The notes under the pieces were generated by a model. It worked only from the letters and a program-made list of their open reading frames with translations. It was not told the origin of the DNA and did no database searches. Positions 9,441 through 16,782 of a DNA stretch of 64,000 bases are shown one piece after another. The position numbers and the translations under genes are program-made. The stretch comes from an uncultured Bacteroidales bacterium (GTDB taxonomy: Bacteria > Bacteroidota > Bacteroidia > Bacteroidales > UBA932), in assembly GCA_900320545.1 (NCBI GenBank), contig ONSU01000007.1:54543-118542 (forward strand), given 5' to 3'. Position 1 is the first letter of the stretch; the number at the start of each line of letters is the position of its first letter.

Positions 9441-11585
9441 ATGAAACTCAGATATATTTTCACTGCGATCGTTTCTTCCCTTTGTCTGCTGGTCGCCTGC
9501 CAGCAGGAAGATCCCTCTTCCCTCGGCACCATTCAGCTTGAGAAGACATTCCTCACCATTCCGCTCGAAGGCGGTTCGGTCGACCTGAATCTTGTCGCCT
9601 CGGCGCCCTGGGCCTTCGCCAAGAGCGTGCTGATCAACAAGGATCCCGAGACCTATGCCGAACTTCCGGCCTGGCTCACCGCTTCCGCCCTTTCGGGCGA
9701 GACGGGCGCCGCGAAGATCACCTTCACCGCCGCCGCCAACGGCTTCGGCCGCGAGCAGGAACTCCAGATCAATACCGGATCCCAGATCCAGTACATCATC
9801 GTCCGTCAGGGTTCGATGGAGGCTGAGAAAGCGTCCTGCGCCGAGGTGATCGCCGGCGCCGACGGCAAGACCTACACCGTGACGGGTACCTGCACCTCCA
9901 TCGCCAACACGACGTATGGCAACTGGTATCTGAACGACGGCAAGGATGAGATCTACATTTACGGCACCCTCGACAAGGACGGCGGTACCAAGAACTTCCT
10001 CAGCCTCGGCATCGAGGTCGGCGACGTCATCACGGTACAGGGTCCCAAGACCACGTACGGCACTACGGTCGAGCTTGTCGACGTCACCGTCCTCAAGATT
10101 GTCAAGTCCCTGCTGAAGGTCGACAAGACCGAATTCAAGGATCTCGACAAGGACGGCGCCGAATTCAGCATCAAGGCCGCCTTCAAGGGCAACGGCGCTT
10201 ATGTGAAGGAGTGCCCCGACTGGATTTCCCTCGCTTCGACGGAATACATCACGGGCGTTCCCTCCAAGCTGGAACTCCACCCGGCCGACACCTCCAAGAT
10301 GACCTTCCGTGTCGCCCCCAACGAGGGCGTGACCCCGCGCGAGGGCATCATCAAGGTCGCCTCCACCGCCGGCAAGAACAATTCCGATATCGACATCATC
10401 GTCAGCCAGAAGCCGAACGCTCCCGCCCTGATGACGATCGCCGAGGCGCTCCAGAGCAGCTACGCCCACGTCAAGGGTACCGTGATGGCTATCTGCAAGC
10501 GCGGTTATGTGCTTACAGACGAGACCGGCGCCATCCTCTGCTACTACGGCTCCAAGTTCGATGCGACCAAGTATAAACTCGGTGATGTGATCGAAGTGAT
10601 CAACGCCACCAGCGCCTACAACTACGGCGCGCAGCTCAGCTGTGACGGCAAGGACGGATTCGATCTCGAAGAGAAGATTTCCGAAGGTAGCGGCAGCGTC
10701 ACCTATCCGACGCCCAAGGTGCTCGATCAGGACGGACTCGCCGCTCTGGTGGCCTCCATCAGCGGCAAGACCGGCACGAATCTCCAGGACGCCATCAAGA
10801 TGGAGTACGTACAGATCTCCGTGACGCCGAAGAAGAGCGGTAACTACACCAACCTCTTCCTGGATAATTATGATGCGGCCGACTTCTCCGCCTACCAGCT
10901 CCCCGCCGACTTCAATCTCGATTCGATGATCGACAAGAAAGTGACGGTCCGCGGCTATACGCAGTCCATTTCCAGCAGCAAGCACGTCAATATCGTCTTC
11001 ACCGAGATGATCGAGGGCGAGGCCGATGTGCCGACCATCGAGTACACCGACCTCAGCACGATCAGTTCTCTGGCTTCCGGTGCCGACTTCGAACTGACGG
11101 CCGTCGTCGCCTTCGTCACAACCAAGAATGATGCGGCCATCGTAACCGACGGTACCAACTTCTTCTACCTGTACAAGCCGGCCACAATGCCCTCTGTCGG
11201 CGACATCGTGACGGCCAGCGGCAAGATCAGCGTCTACAACCACCTCCATGAGTCGGCCCAGGCCCCGACCGTGACGGTCGTCGAATCCGGCGCCGAGCTT
11301 CCGGCTCTCACGCCGAAGGACATTACCGCCACGTACGGTACGTTCATCTCATCCAACGATCCGCATCCGGCCGATTACATCACGGCTGTCGGCACGTATG
11401 TCGTGGACGGTAACTACACCAACCTGGTCGTGGAAGGCTCCGATACCGTCAAAGGCAGCCTCAGCGGCAAGATCGACGCTTCCTGGAACGGCAAGAAGGT
11501 CCGCGTGACCGGCTGGTTCACCGGCTCCAACAAGGGCGGTACCTTCATCTATACGGATGTTACCAATATCGAAGCGGTAAACTAA
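9441..11585 (+). CDS. BACON/OB-fold lipoprotein, partner of Oar-like receptor
   Basis: A 714-residue lipoprotein (LVAC, Cys20). After the anchor come BACON-type beta domains (TFLTIPLEGGSVDLNLVAS...PAWLTASALSGE, and a second one around residues 225-325 with CPDWISLAS). Interleaved with them are at least three OB-fold-like modules: YTVTGTCTSIANTTYGNWYL, AHVKGTVMAICKRGYVLTD with 'GDVIEVINATSAYN', and FELTAVVAFVTTKNDAAIVTD with 'GDIVTASGKI'. Such OB modules occur in Bacteroidota surface lipoproteins, often next to nucleases. A Shine-Dalgarno-like AAGGAGGA lies 10 bp upstream of the ATG. The gene is co-transcribed with the receptor and closed by a strong terminator. Surface-exposed substrate binding is inferred. 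Confidence 0.82.
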   Translation: MKLRYIFTAIVSSLCLLVACQQEDPSSLGTIQLEKTFLTIPLEGGSVDLNLVASAPWAFAKSVLINKDPETYAELPAWLTASALSGETGAAKITFTAAANGFGREQELQINTGSQIQYIIVRQGSMEAEKASCAEVIAGADGKTYTVTGTCTSIANTTYGNWYLNDGKDEIYIYGTLDKDGGTKNFLSLGIEVGDVITVQGPKTTYGTTVELVDVTVLKIVKSLLKVDKTEFKDLDKDGAEFSIKAAFKGNGAYVKECPDWISLASTEYITGVPSKLELHPADTSKMTFRVAPNEGVTPREGIIKVASTAGKNNSDIDIIVSQKPNAPALMTIAEALQSSYAHVKGTVMAICKRGYVLTDETGAILCYYGSKFDATKYKLGDVIEVINATSAYNYGAQLSCDGKDGFDLEEKISEGSGSVTYPTPKVLDQDGLAALVASISGKTGTNLQDAIKMEYVQISVTPKKSGNYTNLFLDNYDAADFSAYQLPADFNLDSMIDKKVTVRGYTQSISSSKHVNIVFTEMIEGEADVPTIEYTDLSTISSLASGADFELTAVVAFVTTKNDAAIVTDGTNFFYLYKPATMPSVGDIVTASGKISVYNHLHESAQAPTVTVVESGAELPALTPKDITATYGTFISSNDPHPADYITAVGTYVVDGNYTNLVVEGSDTVKGSLSGKIDASWNGKKVRVTGWFTGSNKGGTFIYTDVTNIEAVN

Positions 11586-11591
11586 TGTTCA

Positions 11592-11616
11592 TCATTCCGG
11601 ACTCGATCCGGAATCT
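11592..11616. repeat. Dispersed palindromic repeat, copy 2
   Basis: 8-bp arms ATTCCGGA (11594-11601) and TCCGGAAT (11607-11614) flank loop CTCGA, followed by CT. It lies between the stop codon and the terminator. Confidence 0.8.
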
Positions 11617-11624
11617 TCCACTCA

Positions 11625-11657
11625 AGCGGCCCGTCCCTCCCGGACGGGCCGCTTTTT
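11625..11657 (+). terminator. Rho-independent terminator
   Basis: A perfect 12-bp stem, AGCGGCCCGTCC (11625-11636) with GGACGGGCCGCT (11642-11653), loop CTCCC, then a T run to 11657. It separates the receptor/lipoprotein pair from the next unit. Confidence 0.93.
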
Positions 11658-11731
11658 CAATATAACCTGGCACCAGGTTGAAAAAAGTGATGAGTTTGGA
11701 TAATGATAGATAGAATGACAAAAATTTTGGT

Positions 11732-11739
11732 TATATTTG
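11732..11739 (+). promoter_or_regulatory. Promoter -7 element for the nuclease unit
   Basis: TATATTTG matches TAnnTTTG exactly in an AT-rich stretch, 48 bp before the ATG of the 883-residue lipoprotein. The -33 partner is not clear. Confidence 0.65.
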
Positions 11740-11787
11740 TAAGACTATCCAGAAAGTTAAAATTAACTATAATTAAAACCATTCAAG

Positions 11788-14439
11788 ATGAAACTCAAAC
11801 ATCTGTTCTTTGCGCTTGCGGCGGCGCTTCCGCTGTTTTTCTCCTGCGAGAACAAGGAGAAGCCGCTGCTCCCGACCGTCACGGTCGAGCCTGCCATCGT
11901 CAACCTGGAGACCGGCGCCTCCGTCCAGACCGTCTCGATCCAGGCGGGCCGCGACTGGGTGGTTTATGCCAAGCCGGACTGGGTCGACGCCATCAATCCC
12001 GAGTCGGGTGCGGCGTCCGAGGACGGCGAGACCGTAACCTTCTCCGTCAAGTCCAACGCCGGCAACGACCGTGAAGGATACATCGTCTTCTCCACGGGTC
12101 TCGCCCGGGCCGCCTTCAAGATCGTGCAGAAGGGCGAAGCGGGTGCGCTTACGCCCGGTACCGGCACCAAGGAGGATCCGTACAGCGTCGCGGGTGTCCT
12201 GGAATATCTGAAGACGCTCGGAAACAATGTCCAGAGCCCTGTCGTCTATGTCAAGGGTGTCGTTTCCAACATCACGGAGGGCTACGCGGCGAGCGGCACC
12301 AACGGCAACGCGACCTTCTACATCAAGGATTCCCAGTCGCAGACCGAAGACTTCTACTGCTACAGGATCAAGTATCTGGGCAACAAGAAGTACACTGCGG
12401 GCAAAGACGATATCAAGGTCGACGATCAGGTCATTATCTGCGGCAAGGTCACGAATTATTCCGGCTCCGCCGGCAAGGTGACCCCGGAGACGGTCGCCAA
12501 CGAGGCATACCTCTACTCCCTCAACGGCACCTCTGAAGAGGGCCAGGAACAGACTGAGATCACCGACGCCACCGTGGCGCAGTTCATCCAGAGCGACGGC
12601 AACACCTATTACCGCCTGACCGGCAAGGTTTCCGCCTTCCAGACCGGTCACAACACCAACGGCAACTACGACTACATGCAGTTCAACCTGACCGATGCGA
12701 CCGGCACCGTCATCGTCTACGGCTTCAAGGACAGGGACGGTTCCTTCGCGGAGTGGTCCACCAAGATCAAGAATGGCGGCACCGTCGTCCTGACCGGCAC
12801 GTATGAGAAGTACACCGACAAGAACGGCAATGTCAAGGACGAGGTGATGAACACCACCATCGAGAGTTTCACCGAAGGCCAGGCCGAAGAAATCACCAGC
12901 GCCACCGTGGCTCAGTTCATCCAGAGCGCCGACGGTAAAATCTATCGTCTTTCCGGAAAGGTTTCCGGTTTCAAGGTTACGAATGCAGAGAAAGAATACA
13001 TGCAGTTTGACCTGACGGACGATACGGGAAGTATTCTTGCTTATAAGTTCAATAACGGAGAATTCAAAAAGTGGAATGCAACCCTCAAGGACAATGGTAC
13101 TGTTACGCTTACGGGTTCGTACTTGAAATACACGAATTCGAGCACGGGTGAGGTGAAGCATGAGATTGAGAATATTACCATTGAGAATTTCACGCCGGGT
13201 GCGGATATCCCGGCCGTGACCGGAACGGTATCTGACGCAGTCGCCGCAGCCGATGGTACTCCCGTAACCATCAACGACGCCATTGTCTCGGCCGTCAGCA
13301 CCAAGGGCTATTTCGTGACGGACGGCAGCAAGAATGTCCTCGTTTACAAGAACGCCGAGCCGACCGTCAAGATCGGTGATAAGGTCAAGATTGTGGCGAA
13401 GAAAACGACCTACAACAGTCTCCCCGAAATCGCGGATATTACCGGAGAAACCGTTATCTCCAGCAACAACAATGTCCCTTACACCGCCATCAAGGATCTG
13501 ACGACCACCATCGATAGTTATACGGCGACGGAGTCCGACTATATCAGCGCTACCGGTGAGGTCGCCGCTGACGGCAGTTATTGGAAAGTTACCGTTGACG
13601 GGAAGACGAAGTGGGTTTCGCCGCGCTATCTCCCCGCTACGTACGACCTGGCGTCACTCAGCGGCCAGAAGGTTATTATCACCGGCTATGTCGTGCAGAT
13701 TACCAATACCTATGTCGGTATCTATGTGAATTCCGTCAGTCTGGCAGATCCGAATGCCAAGTACTGCCGTGTCAGTTCGAAGGAGATTAACGTAAAGGCC
13801 GATGCGACGAGCGCCACGTTCACGATTACGGCCAATGCCGCCTGGACGCTGACCACGAGGCCCGGCGACGCCATTCGGGTATCCCCGGACAGCGGTTCCG
13901 GCAATGCCGAGGTTACGGCCACTTTCTCCGCCAATGCGGATGAGGCGGCAGGCAGGTCCTTTGAGATCGTACTTGCCTGCCCGGACGCCTCCGTCAATGA
14001 GACCATTACCATCAACCAGGCCAAGGCCGGCGCGGCAGGGCAGACGGAAGTCGAGTTCGACATTGCAGCGCTCGCTACGGCCAATAGTTGGGCCAATGGC
14101 ACCCAGTACGCGACGATCACTATCGACAATGTGACCCTTAAGGCATCGGGAGGCGGCAATACGGGTAAGTATTACACCAGCGGCACCCAGTGGCGCTTCT
14201 ACCAGAACGAAAGCGCCAAGCTGACGGTCTCCGTATCAAGCGGCGAACTGGCTTCCGCGACATTTACCTATGCCAGCCAGAACACCGGTATCCTGCTGGA
14301 TGCGGCCGGCGCGACGGTGGCTTCCGACAGCGAGGTTTCCCTCTCCGGTACTTCCGCCGTATTCAGTGTCGGCAATTCTACAGCCGGCACAACGAACGGA
14401 CAGGTCCGCTTTACCAAGATTGTCGTCGTAGTCAAGTAG
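11788..14439 (+). CDS. Multi-domain BACON/OB-fold lipoprotein
   Basis: An 883-residue lipoprotein (FFSC, Cys20). Order: an N-terminal BACON domain (VTVEPAIVNLETGAS...), an OB-fold module of DUF6359 type (TPGTGTKEDPYSVAGVLEYL, VVYVKGVVSNITEGYA), two tandem copies of an OB module (about residues 257-366 and 367-469, both opening TVAQFIQS and ending TIE.F), further OB modules (AIVSAVSTKGYFVTDG; ISATGEVAADGSYWKV), a second BACON (KEINVKADATSATFTITAN) and a C-terminal jelly-roll-like domain with SWANGTQYATITIDNVTL. The second tandem OB copy is visibly more AT-rich than its surroundings. Six bases separate it from the nuclease gene. It probably binds the nuclease substrate at the cell surface; this is inference. 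Confidence 0.82.
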   Translation: MKLKHLFFALAAALPLFFSCENKEKPLLPTVTVEPAIVNLETGASVQTVSIQAGRDWVVYAKPDWVDAINPESGAASEDGETVTFSVKSNAGNDREGYIVFSTGLARAAFKIVQKGEAGALTPGTGTKEDPYSVAGVLEYLKTLGNNVQSPVVYVKGVVSNITEGYAASGTNGNATFYIKDSQSQTEDFYCYRIKYLGNKKYTAGKDDIKVDDQVIICGKVTNYSGSAGKVTPETVANEAYLYSLNGTSEEGQEQTEITDATVAQFIQSDGNTYYRLTGKVSAFQTGHNTNGNYDYMQFNLTDATGTVIVYGFKDRDGSFAEWSTKIKNGGTVVLTGTYEKYTDKNGNVKDEVMNTTIESFTEGQAEEITSATVAQFIQSADGKIYRLSGKVSGFKVTNAEKEYMQFDLTDDTGSILAYKFNNGEFKKWNATLKDNGTVTLTGSYLKYTNSSTGEVKHEIENITIENFTPGADIPAVTGTVSDAVAAADGTPVTINDAIVSAVSTKGYFVTDGSKNVLVYKNAEPTVKIGDKVKIVAKKTTYNSLPEIADITGETVISSNNNVPYTAIKDLTTTIDSYTATESDYISATGEVAADGSYWKVTVDGKTKWVSPRYLPATYDLASLSGQKVIITGYVVQITNTYVGIYVNSVSLADPNAKYCRVSSKEINVKADATSATFTITANAAWTLTTRPGDAIRVSPDSGSGNAEVTATFSANADEAAGRSFEIVLACPDASVNETITINQAKAGAAGQTEVEFDIAALATANSWANGTQYATITIDNVTLKASGGGNTGKYYTSGTQWRFYQNESAKLTVSVSSGELASATFTYASQNTGILLDAAGATVASDSEVSLSGTSAVFSVGNSTAGTTNGQVRFTKIVVVVK

Positions 14440-14445
14440 CAGCCG

Positions 14446-15657
14446 ATGCGACGCGTTTCCCTAAGACAGATCTGGGCTCCGGTGGCAGTGCTTCTGGCAC
14501 TGTCACTGGGACTCGTTTCCTGCGAGAAGACCCCGCCTGCGGACAAGGCTCCGGAGATCTCCGTGAGCCAGACGATGCTCGGACCCGGCAAAACCCAGTT
14601 CACCGTCGTCATCAAGAAGGCGGAAGGGACCTGGACATCGTCCGTGGAATATCTTTCCGGGGAGGATGCGTGGATTACGGCGAAATCGCCGGAATCGGGT
14701 TCCGTGCACGGAATGGTGATGTACGAGGCGGCCGTCAATCCCGTCGAGGAGCAGCGCTCCGCCCGCATCGTGGTCTCGTCTTCGGCCGGGAGCACGTCGG
14801 TGACGGTCACGCAGATGGCGGCGGGCAGCGAAGTCCCCTCCGGCAAGGCCGGCAAGTGGCTGGAAATGCCGGAGACGCCTGCGGACGCGGGTTTCCTATT
14901 CGGTGCCCACGACATGAACGGCGATCCGTATGTATCGCGTACCGTGAGCGGCATCCGCAACTGGTCGTGCTGGTGGAGTCCCTCCGAGCATCTGTCGATG
15001 TGGGTGGCGTATCCGCTCAATTCCGGACTCAAGGGAAGCGGAAACCGTACGGAGGCCTGGGGACTTTTCGACCCCTGCTTCCCGAAGGAAGATCAGCCCG
15101 ACTGCGCCTATACTTACGGCGGCGGCTGGACCCGCGGACACCAGATTCCGTCCGCGGACCGGCTCAGGTACAACGGTTCCCAGAAATGCAACGAATCTAC
15201 GTTCTACCCGACCAACATGACCCCCCAGGAGTATGATTTCAACTCCAATATATGGGCGAATCTGGAGGGGGCCGTCCGTACCTATTCCAGCAAATGCGAC
15301 ACCCTTTATGTGGTTACGGGCTGCGACCTCAAGGCCGGCGCCTATGGCTGGAGCGGCGGGAACACCGGTTTCCGCGTCAAGGCCCCCGGTGCCTACTGGA
15401 AGGCCGTCGTCGCGTACAAGAAGTCTTCACAACTGGGCTTCTTCGGCTCTTCCTCGGACGGATATTTCTGCGGTTGCGCCTTCTATCTGCCTCACGATAA
15501 GTCGATTGCATATGGCAATTATCTCGACTATATGATGTCCATCGACAATCTGGAGAAGAAACTGGGCGTCGACCTGTTCGTGAATCTGCCCGACAGGATC
15601 GGAGCCGACAAAGCCGCCAGTGTGGAGTCTGCGGATCCCGTCAGTTTTTGGAAATAA
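14446..15657 (+). CDS. BACON-linked DNA/RNA non-specific endonuclease, lipoprotein
   Basis: A 403-residue lipoprotein (LVSC, Cys26) with a BACON-like domain (about residues 35-125) and a C-terminal NucA/EndoG-type beta-beta-alpha-metal nuclease. The catalytic signature is RGHQIPSADR with His232 (general base), followed by NESTFYPTNMTPQ, whose Asn and Asn/Gln belong to the Mg site. The usual leading Asp of DRGH is Thr229 here (TRGH), a variation worth noting. Members of this family cut single- and double-stranded DNA and RNA without strong specificity. As a lipoprotein it should act outside the cytoplasm, on the cell surface or in the periplasm. It is in an operon with the OB-fold lipoprotein before it and the EEP protein after it. 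Confidence 0.88.
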   Translation: MRRVSLRQIWAPVAVLLALSLGLVSCEKTPPADKAPEISVSQTMLGPGKTQFTVVIKKAEGTWTSSVEYLSGEDAWITAKSPESGSVHGMVMYEAAVNPVEEQRSARIVVSSSAGSTSVTVTQMAAGSEVPSGKAGKWLEMPETPADAGFLFGAHDMNGDPYVSRTVSGIRNWSCWWSPSEHLSMWVAYPLNSGLKGSGNRTEAWGLFDPCFPKEDQPDCAYTYGGGWTRGHQIPSADRLRYNGSQKCNESTFYPTNMTPQEYDFNSNIWANLEGAVRTYSSKCDTLYVVTGCDLKAGAYGWSGGNTGFRVKAPGAYWKAVVAYKKSSQLGFFGSSSDGYFCGCAFYLPHDKSIAYGNYLDYMMSIDNLEKKLGVDLFVNLPDRIGADKAASVESADPVSFWK

Positions 15658-15690
15658 ACGAGAGTCATCGAGAAACAAAATTACAATAGA

Positions 15691-16770
15691 ATGAAAAGAT
15701 ACTTCTTAGCACTGATTCTTCTTCTCGCCGTCCTCCCTGCGGCAAGGGCCCAGAAGAACACGTCGTATGTGATCGGGTTCTACAACCTCGAGAACCTTTT
15801 CGATACCTATCACGACGAAGGGAAGAACGACTATCAGTACCTCCCCGACGGTGATAACAACTGGACCGAGGTCAAGTACGCCAAGAAGCTGTACAATATG
15901 GCGCACGTCATCGCGGAGATGGCCCGGGAAAACGGCCGCTACCACACCGTGCTCGGCGTAAGCGAGGTTGAGAACCGTCACGCCCTGGAGGACCTGGTCT
16001 CCCAGCCGGAGATCGCCGACGCCAACTATCAGATCATCCACTACGACGGCCCCGACCGCCGTGGCGTGGACTGCGCCCTCCTGTATCGCCCCGAGCAGAT
16101 GCAGGTCGTCTCGAGCGAATCCATCCCCTTCGACTTCAACAGCGAGAAGATCCGCTTCGAAATGGACAAGGAGGGGCAGGATAACTTCCGCACCCGCGAC
16201 ATCCTGATGGTGCACGGCATCATCGGCGGCGAACATTTCGCCTTTTATGTCTGCCACCTTCCCTCCCGTATCGGCGGCAAGGGGCAGGACCTGCGCGCCC
16301 GCGGCGGCGAGATCGCCTACGAGCACGCCCGCAAGATGATGGCGGAGTTCCCCGGTATCAAGGTCGTCGTGATGGGCGATATGAACGACAACCCGACCGA
16401 TGACTCGATGGCTGTCTATCTCCGGGGCAAGGAAGACATCGATGACGTAGGGGAGGAGGATTTCTTCTCGCCGTTCCTCTCGATGTTCAAGGCCGGCTAC
16501 GGCACGCTTGCCTACAGGGGAGAATGGAATATCTACGACTGCATCCTCGTCAACAGCGCCCTGGCCCACGCGCCGAAGGGAACGCTCCGGATCCAGCCGC
16601 TCATCAAGAAGAAAAAGGCCCAGTACTACGGCCGCATCTTCCAGAAGCCGTTCATGACCCAGCAGACGGGGCAGTATGCCGGAACGCCGTTCCGCACCTT
16701 CTCCGGCGGACAGTTCATCGGCGGCTATTCCGACCACTATCCCACCTATATCGTCGTCAGCAAGAAATAA
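15691..16770 (+). CDS. Exported endonuclease/exonuclease/phosphatase family protein
   Basis: A 359-residue protein with a cleavable signal (ARAQ). Catalytic landmarks of the EEP fold are present: NLENLF near residue 26, GVSEVENRHAL with Glu92/Glu94 (metal), RRGVDCALLYRP, GDMNDNP with Asp230 and Asn232, and the terminal SDHYP with Asp348/His349. The superfamily includes DNase I-like nucleases, exonuclease III and phosphatases; in Bacteroidota this exported version is annotated only at superfamily level. Following a NucA-like nuclease, it could trim released oligonucleotides. The DNA-specific or phosphatase alternative cannot be settled from sequence. It lies 12 bp before the next receptor gene. 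Confidence 0.88.
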   Translation: MKRYFLALILLLAVLPAARAQKNTSYVIGFYNLENLFDTYHDEGKNDYQYLPDGDNNWTEVKYAKKLYNMAHVIAEMARENGRYHTVLGVSEVENRHALEDLVSQPEIADANYQIIHYDGPDRRGVDCALLYRPEQMQVVSSESIPFDFNSEKIRFEMDKEGQDNFRTRDILMVHGIIGGEHFAFYVCHLPSRIGGKGQDLRARGGEIAYEHARKMMAEFPGIKVVVMGDMNDNPTDDSMAVYLRGKEDIDDVGEEDFFSPFLSMFKAGYGTLAYRGEWNIYDCILVNSALAHAPKGTLRIQPLIKKKKAQYYGRIFQKPFMTQQTGQYAGTPFRTFSGGQFIGGYSDHYPTYIVVSKK

Positions 16771-16782
16771 TACTTTATCAAT

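Noticed and set aside
6081-11249. A 1722-codon open frame on the minus strand opposite the Oar-like receptor and lipoprotein genes
   Set aside because: It lies entirely antisense to two well-supported genes, has a low-complexity Gly/Val/Glu/Asp-rich translation with no domains, and reflects GC-rich codon bias that removes stops on the opposite strand.
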